A DNA stretch of 64,000 nucleotides from Flavobacterium sp. WV_118_3 (GCF_039778605.1 NZ_CP156060.1:806001-870000); one strand, 5' to 3'. Positions 15,687 through 25,071 are shown, counted from the first letter of the stretch. Notes: generated by a model not told the origin, from the sequence alone. Numbers and translations are program-made.

Positions 15687-18600
15687 TCCAAATGCAATCC
15701 GACCGTCTTCGTTACTTCTGAAATAGGTCACCCGTGCGGTGATCACATTTAAGCCGTTTAGCCATAAACCGCCACCATAGGAGTTGTGCCATTTGTGTGA
15801 ATCCTGACCGTCCAACCATACGCGACCGTAATCAAATCCGCCAATCATACCGAAAGTCATCGGGATAATGCTTTTACGGATTTTACCAAGTGTTAGTCGT
15901 AAATCGGAACTTTGATAAAACGCCTGTTTTCCTAAAAAACGCTCGTTACGGAAACCACGGATATCATGGTCGCCGCCAATGGTGGCGCCCTGGTAAAATT
16001 CGAAATTGTCGTTCAGTAAAAACTTCCCTTTGAAGATTGTCGCCAATACCAGTTTTCCTTCCGGATCGATTTTATGATTAAAGTTCAGTTTGCTTTCGAT
16101 ATATGGAAAATTACGTTTGGTATCGGATAGATTCATTTTCCAGCTTCCCAGAATTGAAAAGCCCATACCCATAGTGGGAAGTGACGGATTATCGTAATTT
16201 TGAAAGCTGTATTTCAAGTTTAATCCCGCAAATTGCAGGTTTTCGAATACTTTAGGGTTGATAATGCCCGGAATGTTGATATAACGATTCTGAGTGTCTT
16301 CGACTTCAATATTTTCAAAAGTGGCTTCGATTTGAATATCGCTACCGTTTCGGCCAATTTTTCGCAACGATGGCGCCGCTTTATACGATTGGATGCGAAC
16401 GCGGTTGTAATCCATTCCGAGTGTTTCGTCGTTATTGGCGGTTTCGTTTCCATATCCGAAATAATTGACCGCAAAATTCGGACTTGTAAAACGGGCTTCA
16501 AATTCAAATTGCCAGTCACCAATTACTTTCGTTACAATCGCATTATAGGTTAATTCAAAACCATGGGTCGCAAAATAATAGTTGGCTTTAAAGCCGTGCA
16601 GACTCGAGTACGGGGCACGGTTAAAACCATTAACGGTATACGAACCGACCATGCCGAGTTTAAAACCGTCGTCCGGATTATAACCAATTGTCGGCAGACT
16701 GTTAAATGCGTTGTACTTCGGTTTTTTGTAGTCGTAAGAATTGATTTCGTAATCGTCGGTTAGGAATTTACGGGTTTTACGATCCAGCGTATAGGTGTTC
16801 TCTTTGGATTTAAAATCGTATACAATTACTTTTTTGCCATTCTCAACGGTATAGGTATCGTGATGCTGACCACCGAGCAGTCGGATTTTGATTTTGGATT
16901 TCCCGTCGCCTTTTACTTCGAATTGATCATCATCATTTAGCCCGTAAATCCAGATTTCTTTCGTTTCGCTATCGGGATAGGTTTTGGAACTAACCATTTC
17001 TTCACCGCTATTTTTTAAGCGGATGTTGGAAACCGTTACGGAGCCGTTTTGGGTTCGGTCGATTATAAATTTGTCTTTTTTATCCGTACCGACAATCAGT
17101 ACGGTTTTGTGCAACACTTTGTAATATTCGGAAGCATATTGTTCCAAATGTGTTTTACGGACTTTTAATTTCTTTTTGATGTCTTCGATGGTCGCATCGT
17201 TTACTTCTTCCGGTAGGTTAAAAAAAGCATTGTCAATTAGCGTATCGGTTAAGTTGTCGTGGATATATCGGGCTTGTGCGATCCAGTCGTTTTCGGTAGC
17301 ATTGGCGGCAAAAGCAAGGTCCATAGGGTAGGGTTCCATATTAAACCATTTGACACTGCGGATGTTTTCGCCAAAACCCTGCATATGACGTAAGGCAGGA
17401 ACGCGCATCAATGGCGAAAGCAGGGCACCGTCATATTTGCTAAAAGCCTGATCACGATCTCTTGGAATCGGTCGGTATACAATATTGTGGCCTTCTTTGT
17501 TTTCGGCCCATCGCCATTGATCACTATGACGATCCCAATCGCCTATTAGCATGTCAAACAATCGCGCTTTGATATATTCGGTTTCGTTGATTTTGTATTT
17601 CTCGTCCTTTTTTAGATTTTTTAATACATCGTCCGTACCCACTATAGCATCAGCCTCTCCAAAACTTTCGTGTTCCGCATGACTGTCGCTTGGGCGCTCT
17701 TCAACCATATACAATTCGTCTCCAAAACGGTCGTTAAAAGCTCCTAATGCCGCCTGTTTGGGAATGTAATACAGTTTCGGATTGGTAGCGCTTACACCTA
17801 TAGGCTGGGCCAGATTCCCCACCATAAAGGGAATATAGGGATGGGATGAGGTATAAAAATCCAATAGGAAATTTTCTGCGAACGTGTCTTCAAATTCGTT
17901 CTCGATAAACTGATCTTTAAAAGCTACGGATTGTAAGAACCGCGAAGCACTCTTTTTTAAAGCACGCATTACAAATTCTTTTCCGTTTTTGTCTTTTAAG
18001 CGCAGGGATTTCGACTGATGGCCACCACCGGCGCGTACGGGTTTTAAGCCGCCCATAAGCGTGTCGAGTGTCGCCGTTTGCACCAGTATCGGCATGCTAT
18101 AATACTTGCGGTAGTGTTCGCCCCATAAGAAACGGTAAAAACCACTTTTGGAGGTCATTTTTTTGGAATAAATAGAAGCTTTGGTAATGGCCGGAAAAGT
18201 ATCGGGATAGGAAACAGGGTGCGTTTCGGTTTCCGGTTTAATGATGGTTTGCTGGTATAGAGTCGTGTTGTTTTTATCGAAAAAAAGCAATGCTACCGAA
18301 CCGTCTGCGTCAAAATCCAGTCGGGCATAACCGTTGCCGCCATAAGAAAAGTCGTTTGGAAAAATACTTCTTGCAGCTTCTCTTTTCGATCCGGAACCAC
18401 TAATCACCTGTTTGATGTTGTTGTGTTCGATATACTGTAAATTATGGTCGTGGCCGGAAACGACTACGATATTGTCTTTGCCCTGAATCAGGGTTTTGAT
18501 TCGTTTGGTTAAGGCTGTATATTGTTTGTTTTGAATATCCTGCGGACTAATTCCGGAGGTTTTTCGGATCAGATTGATCAGCGAACCAACAAAAGGTAGC

Positions 18601-19388
18601 GGGATGTCTTTCTCCAGCGGAAACAGTTCCTTTCGAAGCGAAAACTGTCCGCCGTGGGAACCGTTGCTCATCAGCGGATGGTGAATCGCCAGAACAATGG
18701 TTTTGTCCTGATTTTTGTTGAGAAGACTTTCGAGTTCCTCAAAAAAATCGTCACGGGTTTTGATGTTGCAATTGTCGTTTATTGTAGGATGTTGATCCCA
18801 GTTTTCAAGATACCATTCACTGTCGATCGTGATCATCGTGATACGGTCGCTCAGCTTGATAGCGTCAATGGCACAACCTTTACGGGGTAAAAATGCTTTT
18901 TTGTCTTTTAATTGATCCATCACATATTTTTCCTGGCGTTCCAGTCCTTTTACACCACTGTACCAGTCGTGGTTCCCCGGAATAAAAATAGTTTTGCCGG
19001 AAAATGATTTCCCCATTTGTATCTGATTGTCCAGTTTTTGTCGGGCCAGTTGTTGTGCGGCTTCGTTTTTCGAATCGGGAAAACCGTACGGATAAATATT
19101 ATCGCCCAAAAACAGTAATGTGGTGTTTTTTCCTGCGTTTTTTAATTGGGCTTCCAACGATTTAAGTGTTTGCTGACCGTTGCTTTCATCCGAATTTCCG
19201 GCATCGCCCACCAAATATAATTGATACTCCGGACCTTTGCTTATCGCTTGGTTGTCAATAGTGTCGGTAAGGTTTTTCCCCGTCTGAATGGTATGGGTGG
19301 CACAGGATTGGAATAATAAAATAAACAATACATACTGAAATAGTATATAATTACGTTTCTTATCAATACTTAACCAAAACAATTTCAT
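15669..19388 (-). CDS. metallophosphoesterase / kinase-like / outer-membrane beta-barrel protein
   Basis: A 1239-residue lipoprotein (lipobox LLFQSC at about residue 29). Residues 50-330 form a calcineurin-type phosphoesterase: DAGN, GDNIYP, GNHDWY (about 138), HHP (about 235) and GHDHN (about 311). Residues 440-700 resemble an atypical kinase: a Gly-rich loop (AGGGHQSKSL) followed by FVMRALKK, then GDWDRHSDQWRW (about 613) and PRDRDQAF (about 641), like the catalytic and metal-binding loops of HipA/Fam20/PI-kinase folds. Residues from about 880 form a BamA/TamA-like surface-antigen barrel ending RIAFGLGFGF. Related proteins are usually labelled only 'metallophosphoesterase' or 'BamA/TamA family'. 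Its start lies 25 bases from the divergent HD-DUF5706 gene. The middle domain's activity is unproven. Confidence 0.8.
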   Translation of the reverse strand: MKLFWLSIDKKRNYILFQYVLFILLFQSCATHTIQTGKNLTDTIDNQAISKGPEYQLYLVGDAGNSDESNGQQTLKSLEAQLKNAGKNTTLLFLGDNIYPYGFPDSKNEAAQQLARQKLDNQIQMGKSFSGKTIFIPGNHDWYSGVKGLERQEKYVMDQLKDKKAFLPRKGCAIDAIKLSDRITMITIDSEWYLENWDQHPTINDNCNIKTRDDFFEELESLLNKNQDKTIVLAIHHPLMSNGSHGGQFSLRKELFPLEKDIPLPFVGSLINLIRKTSGISPQDIQNKQYTALTKRIKTLIQGKDNIVVVSGHDHNLQYIEHNNIKQVISGSGSKREAARSIFPNDFSYGGNGYARLDFDADGSVALLFFDKNNTTLYQQTIIKPETETHPVSYPDTFPAITKASIYSKKMTSKSGFYRFLWGEHYRKYYSMPILVQTATLDTLMGGLKPVRAGGGHQSKSLRLKDKNGKEFVMRALKKSASRFLQSVAFKDQFIENEFEDTFAENFLLDFYTSSHPYIPFMVGNLAQPIGVSATNPKLYYIPKQAALGAFNDRFGDELYMVEERPSDSHAEHESFGEADAIVGTDDVLKNLKKDEKYKINETEYIKARLFDMLIGDWDRHSDQWRWAENKEGHNIVYRPIPRDRDQAFSKYDGALLSPLMRVPALRHMQGFGENIRSVKWFNMEPYPMDLAFAANATENDWIAQARYIHDNLTDTLIDNAFFNLPEEVNDATIEDIKKKLKVRKTHLEQYASEYYKVLHKTVLIVGTDKKDKFIIDRTQNGSVTVSNIRLKNSGEEMVSSKTYPDSETKEIWIYGLNDDDQFEVKGDGKSKIKIRLLGGQHHDTYTVENGKKVIVYDFKSKENTYTLDRKTRKFLTDDYEINSYDYKKPKYNAFNSLPTIGYNPDDGFKLGMVGSYTVNGFNRAPYSSLHGFKANYYFATHGFELTYNAIVTKVIGDWQFEFEARFTSPNFAVNYFGYGNETANNDETLGMDYNRVRIQSYKAAPSLRKIGRNGSDIQIEATFENIEVEDTQNRYINIPGIINPKVFENLQFAGLNLKYSFQNYDNPSLPTMGMGFSILGSWKMNLSDTKRNFPYIESKLNFNHKIDPEGKLVLATIFKGKFLLNDNFEFYQGATIGGDHDIRGFRNERFLGKQAFYQSSDLRLTLGKIRKSIIPMTFGMIGGFDYGRVWLDGQDSHKWHNSYGGGLWLNGLNVITARVTYFRSNEDGRIAFGLGFGF

Positions 19389-19413
19389 AATTTAGAGGGA
19401 TAAAAATTGGCTT

Positions 19414-20601
19414 ATGAATATTATAGAACAAGCTGAAAATTACGTTTTCGCCTTACTCAAAGATAAACTTTCTATTTCATATACTTACCATAATTTTAAT
19501 CATACTGTACGGGTGGTGTCTGCAGCCAAACAACTTGTTGAAAATGAAAAAGTTGATCCCGAAACGGCTGAGAAAATTATGATAGCGGCCTGGTTTCACG
19601 ATGTCGGATATACCAAAGGTTGTACCGAACACGAAGAATGTGGAACGCATATCGTAGAAAAATTCCTTCGGGAACAAGGGAAATCTGCCGCGTATATTGA
19701 AGATGTAAAAGAGATCATAAGAGCTACGAAAATTGATCAGGAGCCGGTAAACCTGGCGCAAAAGATTATCAAGGATGCCGATTATTTTCATTTTGCAGCC
19801 GATAATTATAGCGAACTCAGTGAACTTTTGCGTGAAGAATGGAAACTGACACAACAAAAGAATTACACTGATCTGGAATGGGCAATGGGTAACCGTGCCA
19901 TGATGGTACAATGCCATCGTTATTATACCGATTTTGCCAAAACCAACTGGCAACCGAAAAAAGAAAAAAATACGATCGAATGCCAGCGAATCATCCAGAA
20001 ATTAACGGAAGATAGAGCCGATTCGAAATCGAATATCAAAAAAAAGAAACTGGAAAAACTCGAACGCCCCGAGCGCGGTATTGATACGATGTTTCGCGTT
20101 ACCCTAAGCAATCATACCCGGTTGAGCGATATTGCCGACAGTAAGGCAAATATTCTTTTATCGGTTAATGCGATTATCATCTCCATCGCACTATCAACTT
20201 TGGTGCCTAAATTGGACAGTCCGAGTAATTCGCATTTGATCATACCGACGTTTACGATGATTATGTTTAGCGTATTGTCGATCATTTTTGCCATATTATC
20301 AACCCGCCCCAAAGTAACCAGCGGAACCTTTACCCGTAAGGATATCGAAGATAAAAAAGTGAACCTGCTCTTTTTTGGGAATTTTTATAAAATGCCAATC
20401 GACGAATACCAATGGGCGATGAACGTCATGATGAAAGACCGGGATTATTTGTATAACTCCATGATCAAGGATTTATATTACCTCGGACTGGTATTGGATC
20501 GCAAATACAAATTATTGCGCATTACGTATACGATCTTTATGATCGGAATTATCTTTTCGGTTATTGTGTTTGTAATCGCTTTCCGTTCGCTCGGCGTTTG
20601 A
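19414..20601 (+). CDS. HD-domain phosphohydrolase fused to a DUF5706 (Pycsar effector family) membrane domain
   Basis: The 395-residue protein has an HD domain at about 20-190 (YHNFNHTVRV, WFHDVGYT with His62-Asp63, IIKDADYFHF). Its C-terminal domain starts ERGIDTMFRVTLSNHTRLSD and IADSKANILLSVNA (about 220-395) and has membrane helices at about 250, 285 and 375. This second part matches DUF5706, the PycTM effector domain of Pycsar antiphage systems, where cCMP or cUMP triggers membrane damage. No cyclase gene is adjacent. HD-DUF5706 proteins appear widespread in Flavobacteriaceae, so this copy may have a housekeeping nucleotide role instead. It converges on the GAF gene with 2 bases between stops. 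Confidence 0.82.
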   Translation: MNIIEQAENYVFALLKDKLSISYTYHNFNHTVRVVSAAKQLVENEKVDPETAEKIMIAAWFHDVGYTKGCTEHEECGTHIVEKFLREQGKSAAYIEDVKEIIRATKIDQEPVNLAQKIIKDADYFHFAADNYSELSELLREEWKLTQQKNYTDLEWAMGNRAMMVQCHRYYTDFAKTNWQPKKEKNTIECQRIIQKLTEDRADSKSNIKKKKLEKLERPERGIDTMFRVTLSNHTRLSDIADSKANILLSVNAIIISIALSTLVPKLDSPSNSHLIIPTFTMIMFSVLSIIFAILSTRPKVTSGTFTRKDIEDKKVNLLFFGNFYKMPIDEYQWAMNVMMKDRDYLYNSMIKDLYYLGLVLDRKYKLLRITYTIFMIGIIFSVIVFVIAFRSLGV

Positions 20602-20603
20602 TC

Positions 20604-22964
20604 TTATTTCAGTTCGTCCAGTAATTCCTGATAGCTATAGGTTCGGGTTGGTCCTTTCTGTGATTTGTAATTCACTTTTACACGAAGCGCCTTTAAGCCC
20701 GAAACACCTTGCAGGCTTTCGACATCGAAACTTTCGATATTGGGCTCCAGAATGCCTTTGAATTGTAGAAACTGAATGTACTTTTTATATTCGGTTTCTT
20801 CAGCAAGATGTGAATAAACGATCGTAATTTTGCCCTGTTCGGTAATGCGTTCGTCTGTTCCGCGGATATGGGCCTTGTCAATTCGCTTTTTAACCACTTC
20901 ATATCGCGCATTATACGTGCCGTCGATGTCAAAACGTTTTTCATCCATACGGAAACGGATCGCAATAGGCGAACTGAAAACGAGTACCAACGAGGTTACT
21001 TCCAGTTGGAAAGGCAATGATCGTTTGAGTTTTTCATGTTCGATTTCCATTTCGCATAAGGCCTGTAACTGCCATAACCGGAGGTTTTGTAAAAACATCA
21101 GATCAAAGTTCCGTTGTGGCGCGATGGAACCTCCGATATAAAGGTTGTGTTCCACACCATCGGTTTTGAAACGCTCGTAATAATGCGGGAAAATGGCTTG
21201 TGCTTCTACCTGTTTGGCATCGAGTATAGACGCCATTTTTTTATTGGTGAGTGATAAGGCAAGATCAAATTTTCTACGGGATTCATAAAAAGTTCCGGTT
21301 TTTTCATCCAGTTTTTCAAAATAAGCATCAATCAAGTCTTCTTCCAAATGGTCACTTTTGGCATTTTTCAGGATCGGATGGATCTCATTCTGAATATAAA
21401 TCTGAATCTGTTGCTCGGTATCGGCTTTTAAGGATGCCGCCAATTCTTTTAATAAGGATTCAATTTCGAATTTACGTTGTTCCAGTAACATCAGGTTTAC
21501 TCCGGATTTCATCTGTTCCAGAATGGAAATGATCATTTCCAGTTGGTTTTTTAGATCGTCCTGAACCGTTTTGTTACGGGCATCCGACGATCCTTTGATG
21601 TCAATCTGACCGTAAAGCGGATATACATTTTTAAAGACAATCTCTTTGAAAATATATTCTTTATCCTGACTGCTTTCGGTTAAATAGTTTTCGGCTTCGA
21701 TCTTAAATTTCCAGTAAACACTTGGGTGAATGGCGGTATATTCTTTTTGAATAACAGCTTCGATATGGTTTTGCCATTCGGAATGGTACCGATCGACCGT
21801 ATCGACCAAAAATGGCATGATCAATTCCAGTTTGTTCGCATTTAAACTGTTTAGTTTTTGCGGATAGGATGAAGCGAGTTCGATAATCCCAAGTATTTTG
21901 TCGTCTTTTACAACCGGAGCCAAAATACAGCTTCTGATGTTTTGCGCCAACAGATGTTTGCCTAAAGATTTGTCTTCCGAACATTCCACAAAACGCATGG
22001 TATCGGATATTGCAAAATATTTCTTTTCGCGGATAAGGGTTTCAAACGAACTACTACACAACGCATTTTTACATTCGTGTGTCAGGATAAAACTTGTGAA
22101 TTTCCGATTGGGAACCAACTCAAATTTTTGTTCTTCGCTGTTATAGGGGGTAAAACCAATCCGTAAATCCGGTATTTTATAGATGGAACGGAAGATCGTC
22201 TCTGTACTATTGTCGTCGTTTAGTTTCTGTTTGTCCGGTTTTAGTAAATTACTTTTTAGGTTGGAAACCGAATTTTCTATCGTCGCATCAAAGAGAATAA
22301 CAATTCCGAATCCTTTTAGAATCCAACTTTCCTGCGGGAATTTTTCTTTCCATAAGACGATGTTATCGAAATTGTCAATCAACAAATCGATATCTTCTTC
22401 GGTGAGTTTTACCGATTTTTCAGTTGGAATAATTTCCATAAAATCGGCGTTATACATAATCCGGTAATGGCGGATAATCCCGTCTTTGTCCGGAATATCA
22501 TAAAAAAGTGGTCGGCTGAAATCAAAATCCCGATTGTAAAAGGAGTTTAGAATCAAACAACAGTTCAGAATATAAAACTGATGCTGATCAAAATCCCGGA
22601 TGGTCATATCGAAGTCTTTTCCGGCTTCTTTGAGGATCTTTTTAAAGCGTTCGGTATAATTAAACGTAATGTTCTGAAAAGGCACCGTAACGGCTTTGAT
22701 TTCGTTATGGGTTAAGGCAGTAGGAAAAAGATCCGCCAGTAAATTGTGAATGAGCTTTTCCTGTTGTTGAATTTGATCATACGAAGTAATCCCGTCCCGT
22801 AATTCCGGAACTGTCCCGGCTTCTTTCAATAAGGCTTTGGCATAGTTGGAACGATAGTCGGCATCATCCGAATGGGCAATGTGTTCCAGGGTCTCTAATA
22901 CTTTATGAAAGGATACTTTGATTTTAAAGGGACTTTCGGGGTATTGGTTCATATTCATCTTCAT
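20604..22964 (-). CDS. large GAF-domain protein of unknown function
   Basis: A 786-residue soluble protein. A GAF-like region at about 290-400 includes LTHECKNALCSSSFETLIRE, KHLLAQNIRSCILAPVVKDD and KILGIIELASS. The N-terminal part (YPESPFKIKVSFHKVLETLE) and the long helical C-terminal part have no recognised domains, and no histidine kinase, cyclase or EAL/GGDEF motif was seen. Proteins of this size and layout are common in Flavobacterium. It likely senses a small ligand. Its upstream region, shared with the 105-residue gene, carries two sets of direct repeats. It converges with the HD-DUF5706 gene. Confidence 0.7.
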   Translation of the reverse strand: MKMNMNQYPESPFKIKVSFHKVLETLEHIAHSDDADYRSNYAKALLKEAGTVPELRDGITSYDQIQQQEKLIHNLLADLFPTALTHNEIKAVTVPFQNITFNYTERFKKILKEAGKDFDMTIRDFDQHQFYILNCCLILNSFYNRDFDFSRPLFYDIPDKDGIIRHYRIMYNADFMEIIPTEKSVKLTEEDIDLLIDNFDNIVLWKEKFPQESWILKGFGIVILFDATIENSVSNLKSNLLKPDKQKLNDDNSTETIFRSIYKIPDLRIGFTPYNSEEQKFELVPNRKFTSFILTHECKNALCSSSFETLIREKKYFAISDTMRFVECSEDKSLGKHLLAQNIRSCILAPVVKDDKILGIIELASSYPQKLNSLNANKLELIMPFLVDTVDRYHSEWQNHIEAVIQKEYTAIHPSVYWKFKIEAENYLTESSQDKEYIFKEIVFKNVYPLYGQIDIKGSSDARNKTVQDDLKNQLEMIISILEQMKSGVNLMLLEQRKFEIESLLKELAASLKADTEQQIQIYIQNEIHPILKNAKSDHLEEDLIDAYFEKLDEKTGTFYESRRKFDLALSLTNKKMASILDAKQVEAQAIFPHYYERFKTDGVEHNLYIGGSIAPQRNFDLMFLQNLRLWQLQALCEMEIEHEKLKRSLPFQLEVTSLVLVFSSPIAIRFRMDEKRFDIDGTYNARYEVVKKRIDKAHIRGTDERITEQGKITIVYSHLAEETEYKKYIQFLQFKGILEPNIESFDVESLQGVSGLKALRVKVNYKSQKGPTRTYSYQELLDELK

Positions 22965-23016
22965 TGCATTTGGTTCTGTAAAATTACTAATAAATATTGT
23001 AATGATGTGCTCCGGA

Positions 23017-23040
23017 AGTACCTAAAAAAGTACCCAAAAA
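23017..23040. repeat. two tandem 12-bp repeats AGTACCYAAAAA
   Basis: AGTACCTAAAAA (23017-23028) is directly followed by AGTACCCAAAAA (23029-23040), 53 bases upstream of the leftward GAF gene. Tandem sites of one helical turn each are typical of a response-regulator or activator binding site. Confidence 0.5.
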
Positions 23041-23148
23041 ACAGGTATAAACACGCTATTATGACTATTGTTTAATCCGTAAAATTGTGCGCTTTATTTT
23101 GATTGCTGATCTTCTATCCGGGAAAGCAGGGATGAAATAGCGATGTTG

Positions 23149-23181
23149 TTACGTATTTATACGTACAAATTTACGTATTTA
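23149..23181. promoter_or_regulatory. direct repeats TTACGTATTTA upstream of the 105-residue gene
   Basis: TTACGTATTTA occurs at 23149-23159 and 23171-23181, 22 bases apart (two helical turns), with a third TACGTA palindrome at 23160-23165 between them. The set lies 60-93 bases before the ATG at 23242, a good activator position. Confidence 0.45.
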
Positions 23182-23241
23182 CAGGTATTTTCATAAAAAG
23201 TAGCGATCCCTAATTTCGCGGAGAATTTTAATATAATCAAA

Positions 23242-23559
23242 ATGGAATTTAGTAAAAGTTTAGGAGAAGAGATTAGTTTAGAGCAAGCGATGACCTATGT
23301 GAAAGCACACAACGCAAGGTTTCCAAAAGGAGTGAAAGCATTTGCTTTTGGAGTTGAGCATGTACAGGATGTTCTAAATCAGGAGGGATGTGTAGGAATT
23401 CGGATCTATAACGGTTATAACGAAGAAGAAGACTGCCCCAATATCGTAGTGGTAGGTGTAGATGCCGAAGGAAAAGATATGACTGGAGGTAAAATATTCG
23501 ACAGAGGGGTACGTTGCCCGGATATGTGCGATATTACTAGTCCGCTGTTCCAGGGATAG
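23242..23559 (+). CDS. conserved small protein of unknown function
   Basis: A 105-residue soluble protein (MEFSKSLGEEISLEQAMTYV) with a compact alpha/beta pattern and Cys residues in EEDCPNIVVVGVDAEGKDM and GVRCPDMCDIT, the latter a CxxxC pair that could bind metal or be redox active. I do not recognise the family by name; similar short proteins are found in Flavobacteria. It is followed by a strong terminator and preceded by TTACGTATTTA repeats, so it is probably a monocistronic, regulated gene. Confidence 0.65.
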   Translation: MEFSKSLGEEISLEQAMTYVKAHNARFPKGVKAFAFGVEHVQDVLNQEGCVGIRIYNGYNEEEDCPNIVVVGVDAEGKDMTGGKIFDRGVRCPDMCDITSPLFQG

Positions 23560-23590
23560 TTCACTACTCTGTTTTAAAATCTAATTTTTA

Positions 23591-23622
23591 AACCTGTTGG
23601 ATTTCCCAACAGGTTTTAGTTT
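23591..23622 (+). terminator. rho-independent terminator of the 105-residue gene
   Basis: AACCTGTTGG (23591-23600) and CCAACAGGTT (23606-23615) form a perfect 10-bp stem followed by a T-rich tract. It covers the earliest ATG of the following frame (23597), which is why that frame is given a later start. Confidence 0.85.
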
Positions 23623-23662
23623 ATATATTTGCGTAATTTCAAAAACCTCAATCGGATTTATT

Positions 23663-24316
23663 TTGAGACTAGTATATGCTATAGCGCTAACATCAATATT
23701 TATAGGTTTTATTCCCCTTGTTTTATTCCTTATCCGGAAACGACAACGGCAATTACCGCCACAAGCGACCTATATTGGCCCCTTCGTTTGGCTTACCTTT
23801 TTAGCCAGTGCCTATGAGCTTATCTGTACGCTGATCTTTAAATTGAATTCTGATATCTGGTTCCGAGCCTATCTATTACCGGAGTTTTTTGTGCTTTTTT
23901 ATTTCTTTTGGAAAGTTTTTGAAAAGCGATACCGACCACTTTTCTATTTTTTTGGTACTGTTTTCCTGCTCGTATTTATCGGCTTGCTCTTTGTTTGGAA
24001 CGATTGGAGTCATTTAAAAGGCGATTCGTATCTGTCGCTTATCGAAGCGATATTCGTCTATACTTTTGTTATTCTGTGGTTTAAAGACGTCTTTCATAAT
24101 CTGACGGAACAATACCTTTGGAATTTTCCACTTTTTTACTTTATATCGGGTTTTATTTTCTACTTTTCCGGTACCTTATTTCTATTTTTGATGGGTGATA
24201 TTATTGATCAAACTCCAAACCTCGTGTTCGAGGATTATTGGGTTTTTAATCTAATCTTGATGATCATCAAAAATATATTTTTAATGGTAGGGATATGGAG
24301 AATTCAGAAGAAATAA
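23663..24316 (+). CDS. multi-pass membrane protein, probable input partner of the adjacent kinase
   Basis: About 217 residues with seven hydrophobic segments, for example LVYAIALTSIFIGFIPLVLF, FYFFGTVFLLVFIGLLFVW and NLILMIIKNIFLMVGIW. The frame is open from 23597, but that ATG lies inside the terminator stem of the previous gene. The TTG at 23663 (then RLVYAIAL) gives a membrane protein starting directly with helix 1. It overlaps the histidine kinase gene by 22 bases, so the two are translationally coupled. The kinase has only one membrane helix and no sensor domain, so this protein probably supplies the signal input (inference). No family recognised. Confidence 0.6.
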   Translation: MRLVYAIALTSIFIGFIPLVLFLIRKRQRQLPPQATYIGPFVWLTFLASAYELICTLIFKLNSDIWFRAYLLPEFFVLFYFFWKVFEKRYRPLFYFFGTVFLLVFIGLLFVWNDWSHLKGDSYLSLIEAIFVYTFVILWFKDVFHNLTEQYLWNFPLFYFISGFIFYFSGTLFLFLMGDIIDQTPNLVFEDYWVFNLILMIIKNIFLMVGIWRIQKK

Positions 24317-25071
24317 AAATTGCTTTTTGGTTGGGAACGCTTGGAATGCTTTTCCTGGCTTTTGGTTTATTATCGCTGGTATTGTACTATCAGAATCATT
24401 TCTACAAAATGAAACGGAAGGAAACAGAGTTGTTACTAAAAACGGCTCTGGAAACCGAAAAAAACGAACGGAAACGTATTGCCGCCGATTTACACGATAG
24501 TGTGTCCGGCGACTTGAATGCGATTCGAAATTACTTAACTATCTTACAACGAAACGGAAGTATTGTCGGAAATCAGGAGATTTTTGACGAAATTCGATCC
24601 GGAGTCGAAATGGCATTGGAAAATACCCGTAAAGTTTCCTATAATATTATGCCGCCACTATTGGAGACATACGGTTTGGTTACCGCGCTTACGGATTATC
24701 TGGAGGGATTGAAAAAGAAAACGGAAATCGATTTTAAAGTGGTTAGTGAGCAGGAGGAATTTAAAATCGCCGCTCCGGTTGCCTATGAGTTGTTTCGTAT
24801 TGTTCAGGAGTTTACAACCAACATGATCAAATACGGAAAAGTGACGGAATCGATCGTAACAATGGTACTTTCTGACACTTTTTTTACAATTACGCTACAG
24901 GATAACGGAATTCCGTTTAACTTTACACAACTTTTGGCTACATCAAAAGGAACGGGCGTTAAAAATATTAACTCCCGGTTAAAGATTGTCGGAGCCGATT
25001 TTGTCCAAAACGAAACCGAAACCGGAAATAGTTTCACCATTACATTAAAGAAAGAAAAGTGCTTAGAGTAG
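24295..25071 (+). CDS. sensor histidine kinase, NarX/HisKA_3 type
   Basis: A 258-residue kinase with one N-terminal membrane helix (FWLGTLGMLFLAFGLLSLVL). The HisKA_3 dimerisation box is NERKRIAADLHDSVSGDLNA, with the phospho-acceptor His at about residue 67. The HATPase domain shows an N-box (QEFTTNMIKYG), LQDNGIPF and GTGVKNINSRLKIVGA. No extracytoplasmic sensor is present, so input probably comes from the overlapping membrane protein. It overlaps the response-regulator gene by 13 bases and should phosphorylate that regulator. Confidence 0.92.
   Translation: MENSEEIKIAFWLGTLGMLFLAFGLLSLVLYYQNHFYKMKRKETELLLKTALETEKNERKRIAADLHDSVSGDLNAIRNYLTILQRNGSIVGNQEIFDEIRSGVEMALENTRKVSYNIMPPLLETYGLVTALTDYLEGLKKKTEIDFKVVSEQEEFKIAAPVAYELFRIVQEFTTNMIKYGKVTESIVTMVLSDTFFTITLQDNGIPFNFTQLLATSKGTGVKNINSRLKIVGADFVQNETETGNSFTITLKKEKCLE

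Noticed and set aside
16233..16553. 106-codon rightward open frame
   Set aside because: Antisense to the beta-barrel part of the phosphoesterase protein; no own start context or family resemblance.
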